Positions 8,883 to 18,700 of a stretch of 64,000 nt of DNA are shown piece by piece (position 1 is the stretch's first letter; the number at the start of each line of letters is the position of its first letter). The DNA is from JAITWN01 sp964437335 (GTDB taxonomy: Bacteria > Pseudomonadota > Gammaproteobacteria > SZUA-140): contig CAYTGL010000013.1 of NCBI GenBank assembly GCA_964437335.1, positions 1-64,000 on the forward strand, in the 5' to 3' direction. The notes beneath the pieces were generated by a model. The model was not told where the DNA came from, ran no database searches, and worked only from the letters and a program-made list of their open reading frames with translations. The position numbers were made by a program, and so were the translations under genes.

Positions 8883-9416
8883 GTGACAGCGATGGTGGAG
8901 CTTCAGGAACGGCGGCTGACCATGGGCCGATTCGGGGCGCCATTCGGAGTACGGGGCTGGCTCAAGATTCATTCGCATGCCTCTCCGCCCGAAAATCTCT
9001 TCAAGTACTCACCATGGTGGGTGCGGCTGGACGGGCGGTGGGTCGAGGTCCGGGCCGATGAGGGCAGACCCCACGGCAAGGGCCTGATTGCCCATATCGA
9101 AGGTTATGACGACCCGGAGTCTGCGCGGATCCTGGTCGGGACGGAAATCGGGGTCGACCGCGACCGCCTGGAACCGCCGGGCGAGGGCGAGTACTACTGG
9201 GCCGATCTGGTCGGCGCCACAGTAGTCAATCTCGCCGGACAGACGCTCGGCCGGGTTGATCACCTGTTCGACAACGGCGCGCACGATGTGATGGCTGTCG
9301 TCGGCGAGCGGGAGCGCCTGATTCCCTTTGTCCTCGATCGCTATGTCATCGAGGTCGATGTCGAGGGTGGGCGAATCCGGGTCGACTGGGATCTCGACTG
9401 GGATCGGGAAGCGTGA
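8883..9416 (+). CDS. rimM: Ribosome maturation factor RimM
   Basis: 177-residue 30S assembly factor that binds S19 and helps 16S rRNA maturation. N-terminal RimM domain (MGRFGAPFGVRGWLKIHSH, about residues 14-32) and C-terminal PRC-barrel (YYWADLVGATVVN, then VDHLFDNGAHDVMAV and LIPFVLDRYV). The GTG at 8883 is used here; the ATG at 8892 is an equally possible start. Second gene of the S16 operon, 79 bases after rpsP. Confidence 0.95.
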   Translation: MTAMVELQERRLTMGRFGAPFGVRGWLKIHSHASPPENLFKYSPWWVRLDGRWVEVRADEGRPHGKGLIAHIEGYDDPESARILVGTEIGVDRDRLEPPGEGEYYWADLVGATVVNLAGQTLGRVDHLFDNGAHDVMAVVGERERLIPFVLDRYVIEVDVEGGRIRVDWDLDWDREA

Positions 9417-9444
9417 GCCCGGACAAGGAGCCGGGCATGATGCG

Positions 9445-10203
9445 ATGCGTATCGATGTCATAACGCTGTTTCCGGGCATGATTGCGGCCTTGACGGAATG
9501 GGGCGTGATCAGCCGGGCGATTCGCGGCGGCGTACTTGAACTCGGGAGCTGGAATCCGCGCGATTTCACCCATGACGCCCATCGCACCGTCGACGACCGG
9601 CCCTATGGCGGTGGCCCGGGGATGGTCATGATGGTGCAGCCACTGCGCGATGCGATCCGCGCGGCGCGGGCGGCTACTCAAGGGTCGTGCCGGGTGATCT
9701 ATTTATCGCCCCAGGGCCGGCCCTTCGATCAGCGGCGTGCGGGCGATCTGGCGGTGTCCGGCGAGGCGCTGGTGCTGGTGGCCGGGCGCTACGAGGGCAT
9801 CGACGAGCGCGTCATCGAGACCGAGATCGACGAAGAACTGTCGATCGGCGATTACGTGTTGAGCGGCGGCGAAATCGCCGCGGCGGTGGTCATCGACGCG
9901 GTCGCGCGCCTGCTGCCGGGCGCTCTCGGCGACGAGGAGTCCGCGCGTCAGGATTCGTTCGTGACGGGGTTGCTGGATCATCCGCACTACACCCGGCCGA
10001 AGGAGATCGACGGCCTCGCGGTGCCGGAGATCCTGCTCGGTGGCAACCACCGCGAGATCGAGGCATGGCGCGGGCGCGCAGCGCTCGAGCGTACCCGACT
10101 CAAGCGCCCGGACCTGATTCGCGAGCGCAACGACGCGACGGGACGCGAGGATATTCAGCGCGGGCGGGACGACATCGCGGCGGCGGGCAAAGGCAAGAAT
10201 TAA
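9445..10203 (+). CDS. trmD: tRNA (guanine-N1-)-methyltransferase TrmD
   Basis: SAM-dependent enzyme making m1G37 in tRNAs reading CNN codons, which prevents frameshifting. 252 residues from MRIDVITLFPGM. Conserved TrmD segments are YGGGPGMVMM, the SPOUT trefoil-knot pieces LSPQGRPFDQ and RYEGIDERV, and SIGDYVLSGGE with the catalytic-region DSF (SFVTGLLDHPHYTRP). It is 28 bases after rimM and 34 before rplS. An in-frame upstream ATG would overlap rimM and gives non-family sequence. Confidence 0.98.
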   Translation: MRIDVITLFPGMIAALTEWGVISRAIRGGVLELGSWNPRDFTHDAHRTVDDRPYGGGPGMVMMVQPLRDAIRAARAATQGSCRVIYLSPQGRPFDQRRAGDLAVSGEALVLVAGRYEGIDERVIETEIDEELSIGDYVLSGGEIAAAVVIDAVARLLPGALGDEESARQDSFVTGLLDHPHYTRPKEIDGLAVPEILLGGNHREIEAWRGRAALERTRLKRPDLIRERNDATGREDIQRGRDDIAAAGKGKN

Positions 10204-10237
10204 CGATAATTGACGGAACAGCGGCAGGAGAACGGAT

Positions 10238-10582
10238 ATGAACGACATCATCAGACAGCTCGACGCCGAGCAGATGGATCGCGAGATCCCGGTGTTTGGA
10301 CCCGGCGACACCGTCGAGGTCAAGGTCAAGGTCAAGGAAGGCCAGCGCGAGCGCCTCCAGGCCTTCACCGGCCTCGTGATCGCGAAACGCAACCGGGGCC
10401 TCAATTCCGCGTTCACGGTGCGCAAGATCTCGCACGGCGAGGGCGTCGAGCGTGTGTTTCAGACCTACAGCCCGGCGATCCATAGCATCGAGGTGAAGCG
10501 GCATGGGGCCGTGCGTCGCGCGAAACTCTACTACCTGCGCAATCTGCGCGGCAAGGCGGCACGCATCAGGGAAAAACTCTAG
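10238..10582 (+). CDS. rplS: 50S ribosomal protein L19
   Basis: 114-residue protein at the 30S-50S interface of the large subunit. The start (MNDIIRQLDAEQM), the FGPGDTVEVKVKVKEG strand and the segment RLQAFTGLVIAKRNRGLNSAFTVRKISHG are characteristic of L19. A GGAG-type ribosome binding site (CAGGAGAACGGAT) precedes the ATG. Last gene of the S16 operon. Confidence 0.98.
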   Translation: MNDIIRQLDAEQMDREIPVFGPGDTVEVKVKVKEGQRERLQAFTGLVIAKRNRGLNSAFTVRKISHGEGVERVFQTYSPAIHSIEVKRHGAVRRAKLYYLRNLRGKAARIREKL

Positions 10583-10597
10583 GAAAGTCCGGTTATT

Positions 10598-10611
10598 CCC
10601 CGCTTGCGGGG
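10598..10611 (+). terminator. Short GC hairpin after rplS
   Basis: CCCCGCTTGCGGGG, 16 bases past the rplS stop, folds with five G-C pairs around a CTTG tetraloop. The usual T-run is missing, so termination activity is uncertain, but the position at the operon end fits. Confidence 0.4.
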
Positions 10612-10698
10612 CGAGCGCGTCGGTTTGCTTTATATGACGGGACTGCTGGGGTATTCTTGGGAAGTCTGTTTTCGCCGTACACAAAATGGAGGTGTCCC

Positions 10699-11091
10699 AT
10701 GATACTGAGAACCAGCCTGTTTGCGCTCATTTCGACAGTGGCCCTGCTGTTCGCTGTTCATTCCGCGTCGGCCGCGTCCACGCCGCCGGATTCCGCGCTG
10801 AACAGCATCGCGAGGATCATGATTAAGCTGAATCACTTCCCGTCCGACAATGAGAAGGCCGAGCTGAAGGCGATCGTCAATAGTGATACCGCAACCGCTG
10901 GCGAGCGCACGCTCGCGAGCGCTCTGATGGCGATGGAGCACAAGGTCTCCGGCGGTGACAAGGCAAAGCTCCAGGCGTTGAAGGACGACGACTCGGCCAA
11001 TGGAATCGAACGCGATCTTGCCGATATCCTGATGAACATGAATCACCAGCCTTCCTCCCGTGACCGGGACAGATTGCGCCAATACCTCTGA
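10699..11091 (+). CDS. Small secreted protein with 35-residue tandem repeats, unknown function
   Basis: 130 residues from MILRTSLF, with an N-terminal signal peptide (hydrophobic core ~residues 4-20, AxA-type site at SASAA). The mature protein is made of two complete 35-residue repeats and a partial third. Unit 1 begins LNHFPSDNEKAELK, unit 2 MEHKVSGGDKAKLQ, unit 3 MNHQPSSRDRDRLR; each full unit then carries an ER-x-LA element (ERTLASALMA, ERDLADILMN). The pattern suggests helical hairpins in a periplasmic protein. An AGGTG element precedes the start. I do not recognise the family. It stands alone between rplS and xerD. Confidence 0.75.
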   Translation: MILRTSLFALISTVALLFAVHSASAASTPPDSALNSIARIMIKLNHFPSDNEKAELKAIVNSDTATAGERTLASALMAMEHKVSGGDKAKLQALKDDDSANGIERDLADILMNMNHQPSSRDRDRLRQYL

Positions 11092-11113
11092 TCCTTCCCG
11101 GAGTAATCCCGAT

Positions 11114-11150
11114 CCCCCGGCGCGACTTGGCGCCCCATGCGCGCCGGGGG
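11114..11150 (+). terminator. Strong 11-bp GC hairpin after the repeat protein
   Basis: CCCCCGGCGCG (11114-11124) and CGCGCCGGGGG (11140-11150) are perfect complements around a 15-nt loop, 22 bases after the stop of the secreted repeat protein. No T-run follows. A likely transcript 3' end or insulating structure before xerD. Confidence 0.5.
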
Positions 11151-11215
11151 GTATGGCTCGCCCGGGGCGCGCGCGTCCGGGCCTCCCGATCAAGTTTCCT
11201 GCCGGAGCCTGAGGC

Positions 11216-12139
11216 GTGTCCGACGCCGTCGAAACCGCACTTGACGCCGCCGCCGACCGGGCGCTGATCGAGCGCTTTGTCGACGCGGTCTGGATGGAGC
11301 GCGGACTCAGCCGGGCGACGCTCGATGCCTACCGTGCCGATCTGGAAGGTTGCGCCCGCTGGCTGGCCGGTCGTGGTCTTGCGCTCGGGAGCGCCGGATC
11401 CGAGGATCTTCATGCCTATCTTTCCTGTCGCGTCGGAAAAGGCGCCCGGCCGCGTACGACTGCGCGGCTGGTCTCGTCGCTCAGGCGCTTTTACCAGTAC
11501 CTGGTACAGTGCGGCCACAGTCGCGAGGACCCGAGCGCCCGCATCGATTCTCCGCGCGTTGGCCGCCCGCTGCCGAAATCATTGACCGAAAGCGAGGTCG
11601 AATCGCTGCTCGCCGCGCCGGTCGCAAATGACGCGCAGGGGCTGCGTGACCGCGCGATGCTCGAGATGCTGTATGCGACCGGGCTGCGCGTATCCGAACT
11701 CGTCGGTCTGCCGCTGGCGCGAATCAATCTGCGCCAGGGCGTCGTGCGCGTCTTCGGCAAGGGCGGCAAGGAACGTCTGGTACCGCTCGGCGAGGAGGCA
11801 ATAGAACATCTCGAGGCCTGGTTGCGTGACGGTCGCGCGGATCTGCTGAAGGGGAGGTCATCCGACGCTGCGTTCGTGACCCGGCGCGGCGAGGCGATGA
11901 CCCGCCAGGCGTTCTGGCACCTGATCAAACGCTATGCGCTGCGCGCCGGCATCGGCAAGCCGCTGTCGCCGCACACACTGCGCCACGCGTTCGCGACCCA
12001 CCTGCTCGATCACGGCGCGGACCTGCGCGTGCTGCAGATGCTGCTTGGGCACAGCGATTTGTCGACGACGCAGATCTATACCCATGTCGCGCGCGAACGC
12101 CTCAAGGACCTGCATGCCCGTCATCATCCGCGCGGGTGA
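11216..12139 (+). CDS. xerD: Tyrosine recombinase XerD
   Basis: Site-specific recombinase that acts with XerC at dif to resolve chromosome dimers, activated by FtsK. 307 residues from a GTG preceded by GGAGCCTGAGG. The N-terminal SAM-like DNA-binding domain (IERFVDAVWMERGLSRATLDAY) is followed by the catalytic domain with Arg in ATGLRVSEL, HTLRHAFATHLL, LGHSDLSTTQIYTHV (nucleophile Tyr). XerD rather than XerC is supported by overall similarity and by dsbC lying next to it, as in many gammaproteobacteria. Confidence 0.93.
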   Translation: MSDAVETALDAAADRALIERFVDAVWMERGLSRATLDAYRADLEGCARWLAGRGLALGSAGSEDLHAYLSCRVGKGARPRTTARLVSSLRRFYQYLVQCGHSREDPSARIDSPRVGRPLPKSLTESEVESLLAAPVANDAQGLRDRAMLEMLYATGLRVSELVGLPLARINLRQGVVRVFGKGGKERLVPLGEEAIEHLEAWLRDGRADLLKGRSSDAAFVTRRGEAMTRQAFWHLIKRYALRAGIGKPLSPHTLRHAFATHLLDHGADLRVLQMLLGHSDLSTTQIYTHVARERLKDLHARHHPRG

Positions 12140-12258
12140 TCCGCCGGGGTCAGACTCCCCGGGATCCGACCTTGCTGAATGCAGCGACATCGGCGGTATT
12201 GCGTCTGATATGATAGCGTTTTGCACAAGGCGATAATCGCAAGCGAGCGGCAATTCCG

Positions 12259-12993
12259 ATGCATAAACTATTTTCCATGACCGTGGCGCTGACGCTTTGC
12301 GTCGTTTTGTCGCCGCTGCAGGCAGATGACAAGATCCCGGGCGCGGTGACAGAGATGCTCGAACGCGTCATTCCCGGGCAATCGCCTGACAGCATCCGTC
12401 CCGCGGCGATTGACGGCTATGTCGAGGTCAGCTATGGCACTGATATCTTCTATGTCAGCGCCGACGGCCGCTTTCTGCTGCGCGGTGACCTTTTTGACAT
12501 GCGCACGCAGGCGAACCTGACCGAGGCAAGGCGCGCCGTGTACCGTCTCGGGTTGATCGATGCGCTGAATCCGAAAGACCTCGTCATTTTCGCGCCGAAG
12601 AACCGCAAGCCCCGCCATATCGTATACGTCTTCACCGATGTCGATTGCAATTTCTGCCGCCAGTTACATCACGAGATATCCCGTTACAACGAACTCGGCA
12701 TCGAGGTGCGCTATCTCGCCTATCCGCGCAGCGGCCCCGATACCCCGTCGTATTACAAGATCGTGTCGGTTTGGTGCGCCGATGACCAGCGCGACGCGAT
12801 GACGCGCGCCAAGGCCGGAGAAAAGATACCGGCGAAGAACTGCGAGAACCCGGTACTCAAGCACATGGAGGTCGCAAACCGCGTCGGCGTAAGCGGCACG
12901 CCGACCTTCGTGCTGGCCGATGGGACCGCGCTGCCAGGATATGTCCCGCCGGATCGTCTCGCAGAATACCTGGACAACGCATTAGGAAACTGA
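12259..12993 (+). CDS. dsbC: Thiol:disulfide interchange protein DsbC
   Basis: Periplasmic disulfide isomerase. 244 residues with a signal peptide (about residues 1-22, SPLQADD), an N-terminal dimerisation domain, and a thioredoxin-fold catalytic domain whose active site is C-N-F-C (DVDCNFCRQLH, about residues 132-138; E. coli has CGYC) with the cis-Pro loop GTPTFVLADG. A second Cys pair (VWCADD and AKNCEN) matches the structural disulfide of DsbC. It lies between xerD and the repair nuclease genes. Confidence 0.93.
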   Translation: MHKLFSMTVALTLCVVLSPLQADDKIPGAVTEMLERVIPGQSPDSIRPAAIDGYVEVSYGTDIFYVSADGRFLLRGDLFDMRTQANLTEARRAVYRLGLIDALNPKDLVIFAPKNRKPRHIVYVFTDVDCNFCRQLHHEISRYNELGIEVRYLAYPRSGPDTPSYYKIVSVWCADDQRDAMTRAKAGEKIPAKNCENPVLKHMEVANRVGVSGTPTFVLADGTALPGYVPPDRLAEYLDNALGN

Positions 12994-13005
12994 AGTCTGC
13001 GGTCG

Positions 13006-15768
13006 ATGCAGCGCGCAACGACCATCACCGCAAACCGGCGCCTCGCGCGCAGCCTGCATCGGCAGTGGTCTGAACAGGCGCAACATGACGGCGCGCTGAC
13101 CTGGGAGACACCCGACATCCTGCCCTGGAGCGCATGGCTCCAGCGCTGCTGGGAGTCGCTGTTGTTGCAAAGCATGACGGGCGGCGACGCAAGTCCCGGC
13201 ATGCTGCTCGGCGCCGAGCAGGCGCTGGCGCTGTGGGAGCAGGTCATCCGTGAGTCACCCGCCGGCCGCGAGTTGCTGCGCCTCCCGGCGACTGCGCGCC
13301 AGGCCCGCGATGCCTGGCAACTGCAATGTGCGTGGCGACTGCCATTGCCCGGACAGACAAGCGCCTCCGGCCGCGATGTCGGCGCCTTTCTCGACTGGAC
13401 CGCGCGCTATCAGGAGCGCTGCCGTCGCGAGGGCTGGATCGACGATGCGCATCTGCCCGATCTGATCGCCGAGCGCGTCGCTTCCGGACGGTTCGCGCTG
13501 CCATCACTGTACCTGGCCGGTTTTGACGAGTTGACACCCCAGCAACAGGCCCTGATCGAAACGATCGAGGCTGCCGGCGTCCGGGTGACGATTACCACGC
13601 CGCGCATGGTGGCCGGGCGTTGCACACGCATCGCCTTGCCGGATGCCGTGAGCGAGATTGTCGCCGCTGCGCGATGGGCGCGCGCCATGCTCGAGACGGG
13701 TCTCGAATCTGGATTCAAATCAGGGGCGGACGCGCGCATCGGCGTCGTCGTACCCGACCTTGCCGACAGGCGTGAACAGGTCACGCGGATATTCGACGAC
13801 GTGCTGCGCCCCGGCGCCGTGCTGCCTGGTCAGCGTAGTCAGTCCGATCAGGCAGCGCACGCGCCGTTGTTCAATCTCTCGGCCGGCGCACCGCTCGCGG
13901 ATTGTCCGATTGTTCACGACGCGCTGCTCGCACTCGACCTTGCCGGAGGCGACGTGATGCTTGCCGAGGCTGGCGCGCTGTTGCGCTCTCCCTTTATTTC
14001 CGGCGCCGAACAGGAGTTTGCTCCGCGCGCGCTGCATGATGTCGCCCTGCGCGAACGCGGAGAGAACCGGATCATGATCGCGGCGCTGATCACCCGGTCG
14101 TGTCCGCTGCTGGCCGAGGCATTGAAGCGCGTCGAGGCATCGGCCGCTGTGCTGCGCGAGCGCCGCTTGCGGCCGAGCGACTGGGCCGAACGGCTGCTCG
14201 GATTGTTGCGCCTGCTCGGCTGGCCCGGCGAACGCACGCTCGACAGCGATGAATACCAGGCCGTCGAGGCCTGGCGCGATCTGGCCTCCGGCCTGTCCGC
14301 GCTCGATCGGGTGCAGCCGGAGATCACATTCAAACAAGCGTTGGCGCAGCTGCGCCGCATCAGCACAGAACGCATGTTTCAGCCCGAGACCCCCGATACG
14401 CCGATCCAGATCCTCGGCCTGCTCGAGGTCTCCGGTCTCACATTTGATCACCTGTGGATTCTCGGCCTGCATGATGGCGCCTGGCCGCCGGCGCCGGAAC
14501 CGAATCCGTTTCTACCGATCGCCCTGCAACGCCAACTCGGAATGCCGCGCAGTTCTCCGGAACGCGAGTACGTGGTCGCGCAGCGGATGACTCAGCGCCT
14601 GCTCGCAGCAGCACCCGAGGTTTGCGTCAGTCATCCGCTCGGCGAAGGTGACCGGGGCCTGCGGGCCAGCCCATTGATCGCGGAGATCCCGGCGCGGGCG
14701 TGGCCCTTGCCCGGCGTCGTCGTCGCGCCGTTCTATGTCGCGCGGATTCACGCAGCGGGCCGCAGGACAGGATCGATCGAGACAGTCGAAGATGTGCGTG
14801 GCCCGGCGCTCGCGGCGGAACAGGTGCGTGGCGGCAGTCAGGTGTTCAAGCATCAATCGGATTGCCCGTTCCGCGCCTTTGCCCGGCTGAGGCTGCAGGC
14901 GCAGCCACTCGCCGAGGCGACGATCGGGCTCGAATCGATGGCGCGCGGGATACTGCTGCATCAGGTGATGGAAAGACTGTGGCGCGAACTCGGTTCACAG
15001 GCCGCGCTGGTGGCGCTCGATCAGGCAGCACTCGATGGGCTGCTCGCGCGCATCGTCGATGCGGTCATCGCTCAGGCAGCCGAAGAGCGTCCCCAGGTCT
15101 TCACGACGCGCTTCCGCACGCTCGAGCGCGCTCGCCTGTTGCGCAGCGTCGGACAGTGGCTCGATTTCGAGGTGGCGCGCGGACCGTTCACGGTCGAGGC
15201 GACCGAACACAAGGCCGCGGTGACGGCCGGCGGGATCACGGTCGAGGTCAAGATCGATCGCATCGACCGCCTTGCCGATGGCAGCGTCGCGATCATCGAT
15301 TACAAGACCGGCAGAGTCGGCAAGGGGCAGTGGTTCGGGGAGCGACCCGAAGATCCGCAGTTACCGCTGTACAGCCTGCTGTCAGGCGATACGCTCGGCG
15401 CTGTGCTGTTCGCGCGCATCCGGCCCGGGGAATCGGACTGGATCGGTGTCGCGCGGGACGCGCACGTCACTCCGAAGATCAAGGCCTTTGATCAGACCCG
15501 GGACGCCGAGGCCGCCGATGGCTGGCCGGGGCTGCTCGCGAGCTGGCGGGAGGTCCTGACGCGGCTCGGCGCGGAATTCCGCGCCGGCCATGCCATGGTC
15601 GATCCGAGGGACGGCCTCGCGACCTGCCAGTACTGCGGGTTGACGCCATTGTGCCGCATCAACGAATCGACCTCGCCGGTTGCCGATGGGGAGTTCGCCA
15701 GCAAGGGAATCACCAGCGACAGGATCATTGGCCAGGGCGTCATCGGCGGCGGGGCGCCAGACCCGTGA
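13006..15768 (+). CDS. AddB-like Fe-S nuclease subunit (probable DNA repair protein)
   Basis: 920-residue relative of the AddB/RecC side of bacterial double-strand-break helicase-nucleases. The C-terminal PD-(D/E)xK nuclease domain is visible (VKIDRIDRLADGSVAIIDYK, about residues 746-766). So is a probable 4Fe-4S staple: one Cys before the nuclease core (SDCPFRAF, about residue 621) and a C-terminal cluster CQYCGLTPLC (about residues 875-885). The N-terminus (ITANRRLARSLHRQW) lacks a Walker A, unlike classical AddB. The next gene, an AddA-like helicase, starts inside its stop codon (GTGA overlap), implying translational coupling and a two-subunit enzyme. Confidence 0.85.
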   Translation: MQRATTITANRRLARSLHRQWSEQAQHDGALTWETPDILPWSAWLQRCWESLLLQSMTGGDASPGMLLGAEQALALWEQVIRESPAGRELLRLPATARQARDAWQLQCAWRLPLPGQTSASGRDVGAFLDWTARYQERCRREGWIDDAHLPDLIAERVASGRFALPSLYLAGFDELTPQQQALIETIEAAGVRVTITTPRMVAGRCTRIALPDAVSEIVAAARWARAMLETGLESGFKSGADARIGVVVPDLADRREQVTRIFDDVLRPGAVLPGQRSQSDQAAHAPLFNLSAGAPLADCPIVHDALLALDLAGGDVMLAEAGALLRSPFISGAEQEFAPRALHDVALRERGENRIMIAALITRSCPLLAEALKRVEASAAVLRERRLRPSDWAERLLGLLRLLGWPGERTLDSDEYQAVEAWRDLASGLSALDRVQPEITFKQALAQLRRISTERMFQPETPDTPIQILGLLEVSGLTFDHLWILGLHDGAWPPAPEPNPFLPIALQRQLGMPRSSPEREYVVAQRMTQRLLAAAPEVCVSHPLGEGDRGLRASPLIAEIPARAWPLPGVVVAPFYVARIHAAGRRTGSIETVEDVRGPALAAEQVRGGSQVFKHQSDCPFRAFARLRLQAQPLAEATIGLESMARGILLHQVMERLWRELGSQAALVALDQAALDGLLARIVDAVIAQAAEERPQVFTTRFRTLERARLLRSVGQWLDFEVARGPFTVEATEHKAAVTAGGITVEVKIDRIDRLADGSVAIIDYKTGRVGKGQWFGERPEDPQLPLYSLLSGDTLGAVLFARIRPGESDWIGVARDAHVTPKIKAFDQTRDAEAADGWPGLLASWREVLTRLGAEFRAGHAMVDPRDGLATCQYCGLTPLCRINESTSPVADGEFASKGITSDRIIGQGVIGGGAPDP

Positions 15769-18700
15769 GCGCCGCGCTGCGGGACGATCGCGCGGCGCGC
15801 GCCCGGGCAATCGATCCGTTCGGTTCATTCATCGTTCAGGCGCCCGCCGGGTCCGGCAAGACCGAACTGCTGTCTCAGCGTTTTCTCGCGCTGCTTGCGC
15901 GTGTCGACGCACCCGAGGAAGTGCTCGCGCTGACCTTCACCCGCAAGGCCGCCGGCGAGATGCGCAACCGTGTACTCGCCGCGCTCGATCGTGCGGCTGC
16001 CGGGCCGGAGCCCGGCGAGGAACCGCATAAAAGACTGACCCGCGAACTCGGCAGCGCGGTACTCGAGACCGACCGCGCGCGCGGCTGGAACCTGTGCCGG
16101 AATCCCGCGCGCCTGCGCATCCTGACGCTCGATGCCCTGTGCGCCTCGCTGGCCCGCCGCATGCCGGTGCTGTCCGGTTTCGGCGCGCCGCCGCGAATAG
16201 TCGAAGATGCAGAACCGCTGTATCACGAGGCCGCGCGGCTCACGATCGACGAGATTGAGTCCGGCGAGCGCTGGTCGGACGCCGTCGCCCATCTGCTCGC
16301 CCACCTCGACAACCACCTGCCGACGGTTGAGGGTCTGATCGCGCGCATGCTCGCGCAGCGCGACCAGTGGCTGCGTCATCTGATGACCGTCGATCGCGCA
16401 GCACTCGAGAGGACGCTCGCTGAGGTCATCGGCAACACGCTCGCGGCCTTGCGCGCGTCCGTTCCGGCCGACCTCGTGAGCGAGACGATCTTGTTGCTGC
16501 GTTATGCCGCGCAACATCTTGCGCGCGGAGGGGAAACGCCGGCAATGCTGGCGGCGCTGGAACAGGATCGTCTGCCTGGCGCGGATTCCGCAGATGCCGC
16601 GGCGTGGTGCGAGATCGCCGGCGTGCTGCTGAAGCAGGATGGCGGATGGCGCGCGCAGGTCACGGTCAAAAACGGTTTCCCGTCCAGCAGTGCCGGCGCC
16701 GATCGCGCGGAGAAGGCGCGCTTCAAGGAAATGAAAGACCGCATGCACGCGCTGCTCGCGCGGCTTGGCGCCGAGGATGACCTGAACCGGCGTCTGAATG
16801 ATGCGCGCGCTCTGCCGCCGCCGCGCTACAGCGCGACGCAATGGGAGACGGTCGAGGCGCTGTCGCAATTGTTGCGCGTCGCGACCGGGATGCTCGAGGT
16901 GATATTTCGCGAGCAGGGCGAGGTCGACTTTATCCGCGTCGCCCAGGCCGCGCGCGCGGCGCTCGGTGAAGAGGACAGCCCGACCGATCTGGCGCTGCTG
17001 CTCGACGAGCGTATTCGTCATCTCCTGGTCGATGAGTTCCAGGACACGTCGCTCGGCCAGTACCAGTTGCTCGAGCGCCTGACCGCGGGCTGGACGCCCG
17101 GCGACGGTCGCACGCTGTTCGTCGTCGGCGATCCGATGCAATCTATCTATCGTTTCCGCGAAGCCGAGGTCGGGCTCTACTTGCGCGCCCGGCGCGACGG
17201 TATCGGCAGCGTTGCGCTTGAGCCGCTGCAGCTTATCGTGAACTATCGCTCGCAGCAGGGGATCATCGACTGGGTCAACGCGGCCTTCCCGCGCGTGCTG
17301 CCGGAGCGCGGGGACATCGCCAGCGGCGCAGTGTCGTACGCGCCCGCGCTTGCGCATCATCCCGCGCGCGACGGCGCGGCGGTGACAGTGCATCCGTTCA
17401 TCGGCAGTGCTCCGGGCGCCGAGGGCAGTGCGGTCCTGGAACAGGTGCAGGCGGCGCGCGCAGCGGATCCACAAGGCACGGTCGCCCTGCTGGTGCGCAA
17501 CCGCTCGCACCTCGTTGATTCGGTGCAGGCGCTGAAAGCGGCCGGGCTGCGCTTTCGCGCCGTCGAGATTGAACGCCTCGCCCATCGACCGGTAATCCAG
17601 GACCTGATCGCACTGGCCTGCGCGCTGACGCATGCCGGCGACCGCTTGTCCTGGCTCGCGATCCTGCGCGCGCCGTGGTGCGGGCTGACTCTTCAGGATC
17701 TGCATGCGCTGGTCGAGGACGCACGCGACGCTGCGGTGTGGACGCTGATCAGCGATTCGCGGCGCGTCGCCTGCCTGAGCGAGGACGGTCGCCGGCGCCT
17801 CGAGCGCGTGCGCGCCGTCATCGGCGCAGCGCTCGCCGCACGCCGGCGTCGCAGCCTGCGCCGACAGGTCGAAGGGGTCTGGCTTGCGCTCGGCGGACCG
17901 GCCTGCGTCGAAGGCCGGAATGATCTCGAGGACGCCGGCGTATTGTTCGATCTGTTCGATGAGTTTACTGCCGCCGGTGATCTCGTCGACCGCCAGGCGC
18001 TGATGACGCGTATCGAAAAACTCTCCGCCCGGCCCGATACCGAGGCCGACGAGCGCCTGCAGATCATGACGATCCACAAGGCCAAGGGCCTCGAATTCGA
18101 CACCGTCATCGTGCCCGGTCTCGGTCGCAGACCGGCGACGGATCCGCCGAGCCTGCTGATGTGGATGGAGCGTCCTCTGGGCGATCTGCTGCTCGCGCCG
18201 ATCCGCGAGCGCGGCGCCGATTTCGATCCTATTTATCGTTATATCGCGCAACTGCAGCGCGAAAAATCATTGCTTGAGGACGGCCGCCTGCTTTATGTCG
18301 CTGCGACGCGCGCAAAAAAGCGGCTGCATCTGCTCGGTCACGTCGACGCCCGCGCCAATGCGGGCGGGAGCCGGCCAGCGCTGCCGCATCCGCACTCGCT
18401 GCTTGCGCGTTTATGGCCGGTGGTCGAGGCAGAGTTTACGGCGGTCGCCGATGAACTCGCGGCGTCAGCAGAGGCGGCGGGGGAGTCTGCGCCCGCCGGC
18501 GTCACGGGGGCGACCCGACCGCCCCTATTACGCCGGCTGGCCGCAGACTGGGCACTGCCGGACGCACCCGCCACGCTGAAGCTCGCGCCGTCTGTTGCGG
18601 CTTCGAAGGAGCGCGTCTACGGGCCAGTCGAATTCCAGTGGGCCGGCGAGGCGGCGCGGCATGTTGGTACCGTCGCGCATCGGCTGTTGCAGCACTGCGC

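Noticed and set aside
15825..18251. 808-codon open frame on the - strand
   Set aside because: Fully antisense to the AddA-like helicase, which has all SF1 motifs. The antisense product has no recognisable domain.
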